Notes: generated by a model not told the origin, from the sequence alone. A stretch of 64,000 nucleotides of DNA from Methyloligella sp. (GCA_021604645.1 BQJJ01000014.1:1-64000), one strand, 5' to 3'; numbered from the stretch's first letter, positions 21,227 to 32,302 are shown. Numbers and translations: made by a program.

Positions 21227-21922
21227 ATGAGAGAAATTGTACTTGATACAGAAACAACAGGCTTCAATGCTGATGGAGATGATAAAATCATTGAAATTGG
21301 TTGTGTTGAACTCATCAATTATATCCCATCAGGTGAAAATTATCACATCTATATCAACCCAAAGCGCGATGTTCCAATTGAAGCTCAAAATGTTCACGGC
21401 ATCACAACCGAGTTTTTAAAAGACAAACCGCTGTTTCGTGAAGTTGCTGATGGCTTCCTTGAGTTCATTCAAGAAGACACACTCATAATTCACAATGCAT
21501 CTTTTGACGTTGGATTTTTAAATGCTGAGTTAAAACGAGTAAGACGCCCGATCATCGAAATGAACCGCGTATTAGATACCTTGGCCCTGGCAAGAAGAAA
21601 ATATCCAGCAGGACCAAACAGTCTTGATGCTCTATGCCGCCGTTATAATATTGATAACTCAAACCGAACATACCACGGCGCACTGCTTGATAGTGAATTG
21701 TTAGCTGAAGTTTATTTGGAATTAAGTGGCCAAAAACAAGCCAAACTCGAATTGGCCAATGATAAAAAATCAAATGATGATCAGTTTGCAAGTGAAGGGT
21801 CAAATAAAATCCGAGCTAGAGAAAATCAACTCCCCTCAAGGCTAACCACTGAAGAAGACACAGCTCATCAAGAATTTTTAAACAGCTTCAAAACAGAACC
21901 CCTTTGGAACAAATATTCTTAA
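21227..21922 (+). CDS. dnaQ: DNA polymerase III epsilon subunit
   Basis: REIVLDTETTGF; HNASFDVGFLNAEL. Confidence 0.95.
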   Translation: MREIVLDTETTGFNADGDDKIIEIGCVELINYIPSGENYHIYINPKRDVPIEAQNVHGITTEFLKDKPLFREVADGFLEFIQEDTLIIHNASFDVGFLNAELKRVRRPIIEMNRVLDTLALARRKYPAGPNSLDALCRRYNIDNSNRTYHGALLDSELLAEVYLELSGQKQAKLELANDKKSNDDQFASEGSNKIRARENQLPSRLTTEEDTAHQEFLNSFKTEPLWNKYS

Positions 21923-21930
21923 AAATAGCT

Positions 21931-21988
21931 CCGGTTGTTGGTGGGCAACCTAAAGCGCCACTAAAAAGCAATAGCCCGTGAGAGAAAA
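21931..21988 (+). repeat. SE followed by truncated LE 3' end
   Basis: cgGTTGttggtggGCAACctaaagcgccactaaaaagca + atagcccgtgagagaaaa. Confidence 0.85.
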
Positions 21989-22005
21989 CACCTCATAGTT
22001 GACAA

Positions 22006-22130
22006 CACGAAGAAGGAGTTCAGCCCACTTCGGGCTGAGGGACATGGCGAAGCGCTAGCGTAGCCCGGTGCCTAGCACCGCCCCTCGGAGGCCCAAGCGC
22101 CATAAGCGCTTGGAATAGCCGTGAGAGAAA
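22006..22130 (+). repeat. long structured element LE-2
   Basis: cacgaagaaggagtTCAGCCCacttcGGGCTGA...CGGTGcctagCACCG...CCAAGCGCcataaGCGCTTGG-aatagccgtgagaga; abuts secB stop. Confidence 0.92.
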
Positions 22131-22622
22131 TCAAGCATTACCCGTTTGAGCTTCAGTTTGCTTGCGCTGTTTATAAAGGCCAGCAAAATCAATCGGATCA
22201 AGTAGTAGCGGAGGAAAACCACCTTCATGCGTCATATCAGAAACAATGCGGCGCAAGAATGGGAAAAGAATAGATGGACAGTTGATCAGCAATAAAGGCT
22301 CAAGTGCGTCAGCTGGAATATTTTTTACGTTAAAAGCACCCGCATAAACTGCTTCTACAACATAAATGGCTCCATCATCATTAGTGGCGTTGCCTTTAAG
22401 TTCGATAGCGCTTTCATAAACATCTTCGTCAAGCTTCTTAACACTAACATTCAAATCAATTTGAAGGTTCGGGTTTTCACCAGGAGCTTTTAAAGACTGA
22501 GGAGCTTTTGGGCTTTCAAATGAGAAATCTTTTAAATATTGTCCAAGAACTTGAATACTTGGCTGTGCGGCACCGCCGTCAGCACCCGCACCATTTTGTG
22601 AACCATTTTGTTCATCAGCCAT
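22131..22622 (-). CDS. secB: protein-export chaperone SecB
   Basis: QYLKDFSFESPKAP; CPSILFPFLRRIVSDMT. Confidence 0.96.
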   Translation of the reverse strand: MADEQNGSQNGAGADGGAAQPSIQVLGQYLKDFSFESPKAPQSLKAPGENPNLQIDLNVSVKKLDEDVYESAIELKGNATNDDGAIYVVEAVYAGAFNVKNIPADALEPLLLINCPSILFPFLRRIVSDMTHEGGFPPLLLDPIDFAGLYKQRKQTEAQTGNA

Positions 22623-22807
22623 TAGTTAGCACCTCTAAAATCATTGAAAAAATTGAAAAAAGACCAGTACGGTCCATAGTCTTCCAGCTAACATGCAAAC
22701 AATGTCTTGGCAAGAAACGAATGAAATACAAATTATGCTAAATCAGATTAAGCTTACCTAGAAATAAAGTTTTTAGAGTTTATTCAGCACTGTAATTAAA
22801 TAAATCA

Positions 22808-23371
22808 CTATATAGTCATCGATAAAATAAGTTGGGTCGAGATACCATATAGAACCAAAAGACTGATACTCATAAATAGGCCTCGTAAACTTTCATTTCC
22901 AGAAATGTAACTGTATGTGTAACCAAGACGAGCAAGAGGGAAACTCAAGCACCAAATCCAGGTCGATAGCTCAGAAGCTGAAACAAGTAATAAAATGAAT
23001 GCTAGAGCAATAAAGTAAATTGTATTTTCAGTCGTGTTACGATGAGCATTATGCCTTTTTTCTATTTCCCTGACGCCTTCTATAGGAGCATCTTCAGCTG
23101 TTACGTTATTTTTATCTCTCTCTTCAGGCGTAGCAAACATATTAAACTCAACACGTGTAAGTTCAGTCGTTGTCATAAGCCAGGTATGATTAATAATTAA
23201 AAGTAAAACAGCAATCGTGAATGCTTGAATTTGACTGGTGTTAGGTAAGGCAACCAAAATCGGATTAATGTCTAAGATAAAAAAATTAACACCTAAAGCA
23301 ATTAAAATAAGTACAAAAGGGTAAAGCGTAATCATGGTGATGACCGCTAATTTGTTCTTTTTTTCTATCAT
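22808..23371 (-). CDS. membrane protein, MAPEG-like
   Basis: 187 aa; AHRNTTENTIYFIALAFILL, ARLGYTYSYISGNESLRG. Confidence 0.6.
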   Translation of the reverse strand: MIEKKNKLAVITMITLYPFVLILIALGVNFFILDINPILVALPNTSQIQAFTIAVLLLIINHTWLMTTTELTRVEFNMFATPEERDKNNVTAEDAPIEGVREIEKRHNAHRNTTENTIYFIALAFILLLVSASELSTWIWCLSFPLARLGYTYSYISGNESLRGLFMSISLLVLYGISTQLILSMTI

Positions 23372-23394
23372 AAAATAATTTCCAGCTAATAAAA

Positions 23395-23997
23395 TTACTT
23401 ATGCTTATTCCCTAAATCTTCATTATCATTCCAGGGAGATCCTAAACGAGATTTATCAGAAGGGTTTTTAGATTTTTTAGAGTCAGCTTCAGTAAACTCA
23501 CCATCAATAATCGGCCCATCATCCATTGAATTGGAATGACTATGATTGTTGTCCTGAAAATGAGTATCTTGAAAGTCATCTGAGCTATATTGAGAATGAG
23601 TGCCTGAAAAGGAAGCACTATTAGCAAAAAATGTGGTGCGGGGTAAAATATATTTTTTAAATACAGTGGTTGCTAAAGTACGCCGAAAGGGCGGAATAAA
23701 GAGCAAAAACCCAAAAATATCCGTGAAAAATCCTGGTGTAAGCAATAAAGCACCAGCAATAGCCAGGCAAATACCGTCAATCATTTCATCAACAGGGATC
23801 TTGCCTTCTTGAATCATCGATTGGGTGCGGAATAATACGGTCATGCCTTGATGACGCAAAAGCATAGACCCAGCAATGGCTGTCAAAATAACGACACCAA
23901 GTGTTGGCCACAGACCAATTAAAGAGCCAATTTGCATAAAACCGACAATTTCAATAATCGGTACCAGCAAAAATAAAGCAAAAAAGACCAAACCCAT
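23395..23997 (-). CDS. FxsA family protein
   Basis: LVPIIEIVGFMQIGSLIGLWPTL; LLTPGFFTDIFGFLLFIPPFR. Confidence 0.9.
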   Translation of the reverse strand: MGLVFFALFLLVPIIEIVGFMQIGSLIGLWPTLGVVILTAIAGSMLLRHQGMTVLFRTQSMIQEGKIPVDEMIDGICLAIAGALLLTPGFFTDIFGFLLFIPPFRRTLATTVFKKYILPRTTFFANSASFSGTHSQYSSDDFQDTHFQDNNHSHSNSMDDGPIIDGEFTEADSKKSKNPSDKSRLGSPWNDNEDLGNKHK

Positions 23998-24349
23998 CAG
24001 GTAAAAACCTCAGTTAAACGGTAAATTACATCAAATATAGAATTTAAAGAGTTATAAATTATATAAACTTAGATTCTTCTTTTTAAAGTGTTGAATGAAC
24101 GAATAAATCTCACAATCAAATCCAAGTCATATATTTGCCAAAGCAAAGAATAATGATATGAAAGATGACTGTCAGTTTTTATATCAGAAATCAAAATGAT
24201 GAAATAAAACACTTTCCTACAAAAGAGACATATGGAAAATAAGAACAAACAACATATATATTATGTCACATTGTATAACCAACGAACAATGATCATCTGA
24301 TCATTGGAAATTTTAAGACGAAACGACCAAATAGGGTACAGGCAAAAAA

Positions 24350-25066
24350 ATGGACAATAACGGCTTGGATATTGTTAGCGTAATATTTTTAGGTATAGCA
24401 GTCGTGATATTTTTATATCTACGCAGCATTCTAGGTAGCCGAACAGGCAATGAACGTCCCTATAATCCAGATACATCAGATCAAACTCAGTCAAAACGAG
24501 ATGACAATGTTGTCTCAATGCCGACACACCATCGTGAAAACAGAGAACCAGTACATGAACAACCTGAAATTGATATCGCTGAGCAGATTAGAAAATATGC
24601 TGAAGATGATACAGTTTTAAGTACTGGCCTGCATGAAATTGCAAACGCAGATAAGAACTTTGATCCTGAGCAATTTATGCAAGGTGCAGAACGCGCTTAT
24701 GAAATGATCATCACAGCATTTTCTGAAGGTGACAAACGAACCTTAAAGAAACTACTTGCGAAAGACGTGCTAACCGGGTTTTCAGCTGCGATTGATGAGC
24801 GTGAAGGCAAAGGCCAAAGCATGGCAACCCAATTCATAGGGTTTGATAAAGCTACAATGCTGGAAGCTGAAATTGAAAATAAACAATCTGAAATTACAGT
24901 GAAGTTTAAGTCCTCTCTCATCAGAACAGTATATGGCTCTGAAGGTGAAATCATTGAAGGTGATGAAAAAGAAATTGATAAAGTCACAGATATTTGGACA
25001 TTTGCTCGTGCCGCAAATGGCCGCGATCCAAACTGGAAATTGATCGCAACTGAATCAGAATCATAA
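24350..25066 (+). CDS. Tim44-like domain protein
   Basis: N-terminal TM; FDPEQFMQGAERAYEMIITAFSEGD. Confidence 0.88.
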   Translation: MDNNGLDIVSVIFLGIAVVIFLYLRSILGSRTGNERPYNPDTSDQTQSKRDDNVVSMPTHHRENREPVHEQPEIDIAEQIRKYAEDDTVLSTGLHEIANADKNFDPEQFMQGAERAYEMIITAFSEGDKRTLKKLLAKDVLTGFSAAIDEREGKGQSMATQFIGFDKATMLEAEIENKQSEITVKFKSSLIRTVYGSEGEIIEGDEKEIDKVTDIWTFARAANGRDPNWKLIATESES

Positions 25067-25067
25067 A

Positions 25068-26342
25068 ATGATGGAAAAAAGCCGGTTTCCTCTTCTTTTA
25101 AAACGTTTAAGGGAAAACAATTTTTTAAAAAAAAGAGGAGTTGTTATGGGGGGACTGGCTGGTTTTATTCTTGGATTTTTCTCACTCCTATTTTTCTATC
25201 CAGATTATAGTTCGAACAATCGCTCAGAAATTAACGAGCAAAAAGCTTCAAAACGAATACTGAAATTGAAGGTAAAAAGAAGAACAATGAAGCTAAGACC
25301 CGTTAGGTTTCAAACGTTGCGCGGATGGCAACAAGATGATCATTTAGCCGCCTTCAAAGCATTTCAAAAAAGTTGCAGATATTTTCTAACCAAACAACTT
25401 CGCTCCCACTCACCAGTTAATCTCAAGCGATTTGAAATTTGCAAAAAAGCTGTTCGCTTGAATTTAACTCACAAATCTCAAGCAAAAAAATTCTTCGAAA
25501 ACTATTTTCGACCCCACCGTGTTTTATCATCCAGCTCACTTCTCACTGGCTATTATGAACCCGAAATCAAAGGCTCAAGGATAAGATCAGCTGAGTACAG
25601 CATCCCTGTATATAAACGTCCATCAGATCTAGTTTCTTTAATCAATGATAAAGACCGCGCTGCAAAAAATCATCAACTCACCTTCATGCGAAAAAAGGGT
25701 GAAAAGTTAGAACCCTTTCCAACAAGAGAAATGATCGAACAAGGCGCCTTAAATAACAAAGGTCTCGAACTTTTGTTTTTAAAAGACCAGGTCGATAGTT
25801 TCTTTATGCACATTCAAGGCTCTGCACGTATTAAACTGGATGACGGATCATACATTCGAATTGGCTATGATGGTAAAAATGGTCATCCCTATTCATCAAT
25901 CGGCCAACATTTGAAAAAGGCCTATAAGTTCCGCGGTGAGCAATTAAAATTAGAATCTGTGAAACAATGGCTTAGGGACAATAAGTCAGAAGGCCAAAAG
26001 GTCATGTGGCATAATAAGTCATATATTTTCTTTCGCGAATTGAATGATGCACAAGCAGCTGACGGCCCCTTGGGCGCTGAAGGCGTGAACTTAAGTCCAC
26101 GTAGAAGTTTAGCTGTTGATGGCAGCTATCATCAGTTAGGCTTACCGGTCTGGCTAGATGTTGGCAGTTTAAGCCATCACGGAAATTCAGGCTTTCATCA
26201 TTTGATGATTGCACAAGATGTAGGATCTGCCATTAAAGGACCAGTACGCGGTGACATATATTGGGGCTCAGGTGACAAGGCCGGACTCTTAGCCGGTGGC
26301 ACAAAACACAAAGGCCAATTTACAATCCTTTTACCGCGTTAA
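25068..26342 (+). CDS. mltA: MltA-type lytic transglycosylase
   Basis: LLTGYYEPEIKGS; FFMHIQGSARI; DVGSAIKGPVRGDIYWGSGDKAG. Confidence 0.92.
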   Translation: MMEKSRFPLLLKRLRENNFLKKRGVVMGGLAGFILGFFSLLFFYPDYSSNNRSEINEQKASKRILKLKVKRRTMKLRPVRFQTLRGWQQDDHLAAFKAFQKSCRYFLTKQLRSHSPVNLKRFEICKKAVRLNLTHKSQAKKFFENYFRPHRVLSSSSLLTGYYEPEIKGSRIRSAEYSIPVYKRPSDLVSLINDKDRAAKNHQLTFMRKKGEKLEPFPTREMIEQGALNNKGLELLFLKDQVDSFFMHIQGSARIKLDDGSYIRIGYDGKNGHPYSSIGQHLKKAYKFRGEQLKLESVKQWLRDNKSEGQKVMWHNKSYIFFRELNDAQAADGPLGAEGVNLSPRRSLAVDGSYHQLGLPVWLDVGSLSHHGNSGFHHLMIAQDVGSAIKGPVRGDIYWGSGDKAGLLAGGTKHKGQFTILLPR

Positions 26343-26396
26343 TAATTATACAAAAAAGCAATTATAATTCTCCAGTAATCTTATATAATCATAAGC

Positions 26397-27242
26397 ATGT
26401 CTAAGAAAGATGATCATACAGGCCTCAGTTCTGAAGATGCCGCCCTATGGGAAAAAGTCACCAGAACTCTGTCTTCTTTTGGCTCAAAAGCAAAAAGTAA
26501 AAAAGATAAAATATCTTCAAAGACCCAGCCCAAAACAGCATCAGATAGTGAAGGTCAAGATCAGTTAACGAACCAAGAAGACTTTGCAGCGCTTTTATCA
26601 GAACAACAAAGTTCTAAAGAACAAAAGAGTGAAATCACAAACCAGGTTGCAATATCTGAAGATGAATTGAAAAGCACTTCAGTAAAACAAAATAAGAAAA
26701 ATCCAACACCAGCACCAACAAGAGAAGATTTCGCCGCACTGCTAGATGATCCAAATGCAGTGATTTCTACTGATAAATCTACTAAGTCAGAAAAAAACCA
26801 AAAAACCAAACCATTCATGCCTCCCTTTAGTCCGTCTACAAATCAAAGCCAAAATAAAAAATCACAACCAACCATCGAGAGCTTCAATCAAAGAGATGCC
26901 AGAAATATTTCTTCTGGCAAACAAACCATTGATGCAGCAATTGACTTACACGGATTAACTCAAGCCCAGGCAGAAACAGCTTTAAAGACCTTTTTAAAGC
27001 GCGCTCACCTTGATAATAAAAAAACGGTTTTGGTCATTACCGGCAAAGGTCAGAGCAGAAAATCCCACGAAAGATCCTTTGAACTTGGGGCACCTGAGCC
27101 AGGTATTATTAAAAGGTCAGTACCAAATTGGCTCGATGATATGCCAGATGTGGTTTTGAGTTACACCACTAGCCATTCAAGACATGGCGGTGAAGGCGCG
27201 TTATATGTGCGCTTAAGACGCTTTTCAAAACCCGGTCAGTAA
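26397..27242 (+). CDS. Smr/MutS2-domain protein
   Basis: IDLHGLTQAQAETAL; VITGKGQS; HGGEGALYVRLRR. Confidence 0.92.
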   Translation: MSKKDDHTGLSSEDAALWEKVTRTLSSFGSKAKSKKDKISSKTQPKTASDSEGQDQLTNQEDFAALLSEQQSSKEQKSEITNQVAISEDELKSTSVKQNKKNPTPAPTREDFAALLDDPNAVISTDKSTKSEKNQKTKPFMPPFSPSTNQSQNKKSQPTIESFNQRDARNISSGKQTIDAAIDLHGLTQAQAETALKTFLKRAHLDNKKTVLVITGKGQSRKSHERSFELGAPEPGIIKRSVPNWLDDMPDVVLSYTTSHSRHGGEGALYVRLRRFSKPGQ

Positions 27243-27316
27243 TAACCTCACAAATTCGTTATCAGCAGCCAATTTGATAAAAAATTAACCTTGAAAATTG
27301 ATAATGAGCTTCATAG

Positions 27317-27592
27317 ACGCACTACTAAACAGCGCGGCTGCTAGTGCGGATGCTCTGTGGGCATCTGAAGCAAAGAAAAGGCAACTTGAAGCGCAACTAA
27401 GTGAGTGCGATTGCTTCATACAGGTTTCTGGTGGGAAACCTGAAGGTCCACTAAAAAAGGCAACCTGAAGGAGCTTTGCGGCGGTTGTTAGTGCGGATGC
27501 TCTGTGAGTATTTGAAGTTAAGAAAAGACAACTGAAGCGCAACTAAAACAGCGCGGTTGCTGGTGGGCAACCTGAAGCGCAACTAAAAGAGT
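27317..27592 (+). repeat. cluster of SE copies, two with nested SE
   Basis: gcgcggctgctagt[gcgGATGCtctgtggGCATCtgaagcaaagaaaag]gcaacttgaagcgcaactaa and a second similar nest at 27481-27546. Confidence 0.8.
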
Positions 27593-27595
27593 CTT

Positions 27596-28459
27596 ATGAT
27601 ACTAAGTAGTGCTGGCTTTGCACCTAACCTTACTGGTCAAAATGGATTTCAATCCAAAAGTAGTGGTGAAGGTGGAGAGCAAAATAAAAGTACAGAACGA
27701 CTAAACAGTCAGGTCAATATCCAAAACGCTACAGAGCAAACTCTCTCTAGCGCAGTCTCTCCTGTTGTCAAATCAGAGAGCCTACAAAACAATCAAAATA
27801 AAAACATCAATAAACAAGCAATAGATAGCTCTCAATCGGCTCAGCTCTCAAAGCAAAATTCAAGCCCGCTAGCGGCTCCTGCAGAAGCATCCAGCAAATC
27901 TAAAGCTGACGATACTGAAGCAGTAGAAGAAAGCGGTCCAGAAGATCCTCAAGAACTAACTGAAGAAGAACAAAAACAAGTTGATGAATTAAAAAAGCGA
28001 GACGCTGAAGTGCGCGCCCATGAACAAGCACACGCAGCAGTTGGTGGCTCCTATGCCAGTGCGCCGACCTATGAATTTCAGACGGGACCTGACAATAAAC
28101 AATATGCAGTAGGCGGTGAAGTTCAAATTGATGCAGCCCCTGTTCCAAATGACCCCAAAGCAACTATAGAAAAAATGGACATTGTCATCAGAGCAGCACT
28201 AGCTCCGCAAGAGCCCTCAGCCCAGGATAAGAAGGTCGCTGCTGAAGCACAAAAAAACAGATCAGAAGCCCAAGCCGCATTGGCCAAACAACAACAATCC
28301 GAACTGGGCGGTGATGATGAAGATGAAAGCCTGAAGGCTCAAACCACCAAATCAGAAGAGTTAAAAAAGGAAGCTGAAAACAAAGCTGCTAATAATAATG
28401 ATCAAATACTTTCCGCCATTTTAGCCTACAATTCTGCCTCAAATTTAGGCATTGGTTAG
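27596..28459 (+). CDS. SprA-related putative metalloprotease
   Basis: VRAHEQAHAAVGGSYASAPTYEFQTGPDNKQYAVGGEVQID. Confidence 0.8.
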   Translation: MILSSAGFAPNLTGQNGFQSKSSGEGGEQNKSTERLNSQVNIQNATEQTLSSAVSPVVKSESLQNNQNKNINKQAIDSSQSAQLSKQNSSPLAAPAEASSKSKADDTEAVEESGPEDPQELTEEEQKQVDELKKRDAEVRAHEQAHAAVGGSYASAPTYEFQTGPDNKQYAVGGEVQIDAAPVPNDPKATIEKMDIVIRAALAPQEPSAQDKKVAAEAQKNRSEAQAALAKQQQSELGGDDEDESLKAQTTKSEELKKEAENKAANNNDQILSAILAYNSASNLGIG

Positions 28460-28584
28460 ATTTCCTGCACATATTTTAAGAGATCATTCCGATCTAACTC
28501 ATTCACACTTCACAACAAAAAAACTATGGCTTATAGAGAAAGAAATGAGAGTTTCTTCAGTATAGAAAGTCCCTGTTTTCATAG

Positions 28585-28620
28585 GGGTTGCCTTGTGGGC
28601 AACAGAAGGAGCTTCTAAAA
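28585..28620 (+). repeat. SE
   Basis: gGTTGCcttgtggGCAACagaaggagcttctaaaa. Confidence 0.75.
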
Positions 28621-28637
28621 GAGTGGAGTAAAAAGTA

Positions 28638-29690
28638 ATGTTAAATGTCACCGATCAGGTTTTAACAAAAGGTAATTCATCTCTGAGGTCAAAGGGTACA
28701 TATCGGCCAAATAACAGCCGAGATAAATTTTCACTCGATAGTTTTACAACACCGTCTTTCAGTTACAAAAAAGCACTCTCACTCGCAGAAGCCAGCAAAC
28801 TAGCCTATGAAAATGAATCGATAATAAAAACCACAGCTGAAACTGGTTGGGGTTTTTCAAATTGCGATTTTATTACTGTCGGCAGCACGCAACTTTTCGT
28901 GGCTCAAACAGAGAATATCATCTTGGTAGCGTTCAGAGGAACGCAAAGCAATCTGGAAGATTGGCTTGGCAATATGGATATTCGCACCGTCTCTAAAACT
29001 TATGGCAATGTCCATAAAGGCTTTGAAGCTCACTATGTAAATATCAAGCAACAGTTAGAGACAATCCTTTCAAATTCAAATGCAGCAAATAAATCCATCT
29101 GGTTAACAGGTCATAGTTTAGGCGGCGCCATTGCAACCATCGCAGCAGCTGAACTTATGTCTAGCTATGTCATTTCAGGCATTTATACCTTTGGCCAGCC
29201 TCGCGTTGGTTTTGAAGGTTTGAGAACATTCATGGAAACCAATTATGCCGATAATTTTTTCCGGTTTGTAAACCAAGATGATCCAATCACTTTACTCCCC
29301 TGGAAAGGTGCAAGAGATTGGCAGGATGTTGGAAATCTCATTCATATGAGCGGAACAACAGCCATTTCACCGTCCATTCAAAAGTCTAGCAAGGTTGCTG
29401 GCGGTGCACCATCTCTGAGCCCAACAGAGTTTCAAAATCTTCTAAAAACCATCACGAAATTCAAGCAAGAGCTAAAAGCAAAACGCTCAAGCTTCACCCG
29501 CCCAAAATTGCGCGATAAGCCAGTTGATTACAAATGGCCAATGGACAACACAAACAAATATAAAAAGATAAAAGAAACAAAGATGAAAAACTTCGGCCAA
29601 ATGAAAGGCCAATATCTAAGCGTAGACGACCACAGCCTAGATAATTACATAGCTGCGCTACATAAGCTTAGTCTGATTCAGGTTTCTTAA
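28638..29690 (+). CDS. class 3 lipase family protein
   Basis: VAFRGTQSNLEDWLGN; IWLTGHSLGGAIATIAA. Confidence 0.88.
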   Translation: MLNVTDQVLTKGNSSLRSKGTYRPNNSRDKFSLDSFTTPSFSYKKALSLAEASKLAYENESIIKTTAETGWGFSNCDFITVGSTQLFVAQTENIILVAFRGTQSNLEDWLGNMDIRTVSKTYGNVHKGFEAHYVNIKQQLETILSNSNAANKSIWLTGHSLGGAIATIAAAELMSSYVISGIYTFGQPRVGFEGLRTFMETNYADNFFRFVNQDDPITLLPWKGARDWQDVGNLIHMSGTTAISPSIQKSSKVAGGAPSLSPTEFQNLLKTITKFKQELKAKRSSFTRPKLRDKPVDYKWPMDNTNKYKKIKETKMKNFGQMKGQYLSVDDHSLDNYIAALHKLSLIQVS

Positions 29691-29785
29691 TTCAAAAAAA
29701 GAAAAAGCCATGCTCTTCCACAGAACCGCCTCAAGGAAGAGCATAAGTTAGCTCAAAACTATCTAATTCTAGTACTATCAATCTG

Positions 29786-29876
29786 CCGAAGACGAAAAAC
29801 GTAGGTGCACCGCACCGTCAGCGCCTAGCGCTGCCCTGCGGAGGGCGGGCACTTCGTGCCCATCGCCCGTGAGTAA
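29786..29876 (+). repeat. degenerate long element LE-3
   Basis: cgaagacg...gcggaGGGC-GGGCACttcGTGCCC-atcGCCCgtgag; abuts hslU stop. Confidence 0.65.
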
Positions 29877-29878
29877 AA

Positions 29879-31192
29879 TTAGAGAATAAACTTCGACAAG
29901 TCGGTGTTTTTCGCCAAGTCGCCAATGTTTTTCTGAACAAAGTCACCATCAATAGTCACGGTGTCTCCATCCATATCAGATGCATTAAAACTCAGCTCAT
30001 CGAGAACCCGCTCCATCACTGTCATGAGACGACGCGCACCAATGTTCTCAACATTCGCGTTCACCGCCACAGCAATATCAGCCAGAGCATCAATGGCGTC
30101 ATCAGTAAACTCGAGGGTTAAGCCTTCCGTTTTCATCAAAGCGGTATATTGCTTGATCAAGCTAGCCTTTGGTTCTGTTAAAATCCGTCTGAAATCATTA
30201 CGCTCAAGCGCTCGAAGCTCGACGCGAATAGGAAGCCGGCCCTGCAGTTCTGGTAACAGATCAGAAGGCTTCGCCACATGAAACGCACCAGAAGCGATAA
30301 ACAGAATATGATCAGATTTCACCGGACCATATTTCGTAGAAACGGTTGTTCCTTCAATAAGTGGTAGAAGATCACGCTGGACGCCCTCACGAGAAACATC
30401 ACCGCCGCGCTCTTGACGAGCACAGATTTTGTCTATCTCATCAAGAAAAACAATGCCGTCATTCTCAACCAGCTCAATGGCTTCTTGAGCAATGGTTTCA
30501 TCATCAATGAGCTTGTCAGATTCTTCTGCAATAAGCAGCTGATAAGAATCGCGAACAGTGGTGCGTTTGGTTTTTGTTTGTCCCTGAAAGGCTTTGCCAA
30601 GCATATCGGTTATATTGATCATGCCCATTTGCGCGCCCGGCATACCAGGAATATCAAAGTGCGGCATGCCGCCACCAGTGTCAGCAACTTGCACATCAAT
30701 CTCTTTTTCATCGAGTTGACCATCACGAAGTTTCCGGCGGAAATTCTCACGTGTCTCTGGTTTGGCGTCTTCACCAACTAAGGCATCAAGCACTCGTTCT
30801 TCCGCATTAACATGCGCCTTGGCTTTGACTTCAGCACGCTTTTCATCGCGAATAATACTAATGCCAGCTTCAACCAAATCCCTAACGATTTGATCAACAT
30901 CCCTCCCAACATAGCCAACTTCAGTAAACTTCGTGGCTTCGATTTTGATAAAAGGAGCGTTTGCTAATTTCGCAAGACGGCGTGAGATTTCTGTTTTACC
31001 AACACCCGTTGGGCCGATCATCAGAATGTTTTTAGGCAAAACCTCTTCGCGCATCTCATCGTCAAGCTGCTTGCGTCTCCAACGATTACGAAGCGCAATC
31101 GCAACGGCGCGCTTGGCAGCAGCCTGGCCAATGATATGGCGGTCAAGTTCTGAAACAATTTCTTTTGGTAAATAATCTTTAGATTTTGTCAT
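29879..31192 (-). CDS. hslU: HslU ATPase of the HslUV protease
   Basis: [33 protein letters not shown]. Confidence 0.97.
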   Translation of the reverse strand: MTKSKDYLPKEIVSELDRHIIGQAAAKRAVAIALRNRWRRKQLDDEMREEVLPKNILMIGPTGVGKTEISRRLAKLANAPFIKIEATKFTEVGYVGRDVDQIVRDLVEAGISIIRDEKRAEVKAKAHVNAEERVLDALVGEDAKPETRENFRRKLRDGQLDEKEIDVQVADTGGGMPHFDIPGMPGAQMGMINITDMLGKAFQGQTKTKRTTVRDSYQLLIAEESDKLIDDETIAQEAIELVENDGIVFLDEIDKICARQERGGDVSREGVQRDLLPLIEGTTVSTKYGPVKSDHILFIASGAFHVAKPSDLLPELQGRLPIRVELRALERNDFRRILTEPKASLIKQYTALMKTEGLTLEFTDDAIDALADIAVAVNANVENIGARRLMTVMERVLDELSFNASDMDGDTVTIDGDFVQKNIGDLAKNTDLSKFIL

Positions 31193-31213
31193 GGATAAGT
31201 CTAAACGCGTCCT

Positions 31214-32302
31214 TTAATTGGCAACAGGAGGAAGTTTTTCAAAGAATTTTTGAGATGGTAAAAGTGAAAACAAGGCTTTGCGCAAGCTATACCAGCCTGT
31301 GCCGAGAGAGAGAATAAGAGCGGCTATTAAGATCATAGTAATGATCAAAGCAGCATTTCCTTCAAGATCGAATTTATAAATAATAAATCCAAGCGCTGCT
31401 GCTGCATAACCAAGAGACGATATAAGCAAAGCACGGCGATCAATGATGAGTGCGACAAGTGAGAACAGCACGAACATGGAAAGAACAATGACGACCATTA
31501 AATTAGGATTTGTCTCAGCTGTTGCTTCGTTGGCTGAAATCAATGGCTGCAAGCTCGTCCATAAAACGGAATGAGTGATGATAGGAGCAGCCAACAAATG
31601 CAGCCAAAAACCCTGGTCACTGGTTCGCTTGGTGCGATGCGGGTCTTGAACGTCAAACCACATAGCTGCTGCAAAAACCGAAAGACCAATTGCTAAGGTT
31701 ACCCAGCGCAAATAAGGAGTGATAATATCTTTACCAATCAGGGCCATGGAGCCAGCAAGGAAAAATACCGCAATGGAACCAGCAAACAATAAAACAGAAA
31801 AAGGTAATTTAAACCGAAGGAAAAATGCACCCATCGCAATAACACCAAGGCCACATATGGAAATTATACCAAGCGGCGTTGCTTTGTTTGCATTTTCTAG
31901 AAACAGAAACTCATAGCCATTAATCAAACTGTGCGAAACAAAATAAGCAAAGAAAATCGCAATGATAATACTTGGAAAATTGATACGTTTGTAAGCGGTG
32001 AGCCACTCACCAAGAAGCCAAAAAATCAGAACAGCAGTGACAGGAGCGACAAAGTTCATAAAGTCATCTCCCTTGCCAACAAGAGCAACCGCATATTTCA
32101 AGGCAAAGCCTAAAATGGCAACCCCCATGCCAATGAAAATATCATTGAAAGAGCGAAAAAATCGCGGTGCTTCATCTTCTACAGTTTGTGAGTGAGAAGC
32201 TGATGCAGCTTCAGGAGATGCGAGTGACTTTAATTCTTTCAATTGAGCATCAGTGATGATGCCATCTTGAACGGCTTTCGCCAATTGGGCTTCATTCAGC
32301 AT
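31214..32302 (-). CDS. multi-TM membrane protein between hslV and hslU
   Basis: [27 protein letters not shown] followed by multiple TM helices; start overlaps hslV 3' end. Confidence 0.75.
   Translation of the reverse strand: MLNEAQLAKAVQDGIITDAQLKELKSLASPEAASASHSQTVEDEAPRFFRSFNDIFIGMGVAILGFALKYAVALVGKGDDFMNFVAPVTAVLIFWLLGEWLTAYKRINFPSIIIAIFFAYFVSHSLINGYEFLFLENANKATPLGIISICGLGVIAMGAFFLRFKLPFSVLLFAGSIAVFFLAGSMALIGKDIITPYLRWVTLAIGLSVFAAAMWFDVQDPHRTKRTSDQGFWLHLLAAPIITHSVLWTSLQPLISANEATAETNPNLMVVIVLSMFVLFSLVALIIDRRALLISSLGYAAAALGFIIYKFDLEGNAALIITMILIAALILSLGTGWYSLRKALFSLLPSQKFFEKLPPVAN

Noticed and set aside
27317-27592. CRISPR-like array
   Set aside because: Repeat copies are irregularly spaced, diverged and nested; there are no uniform spacers and no cas genes.
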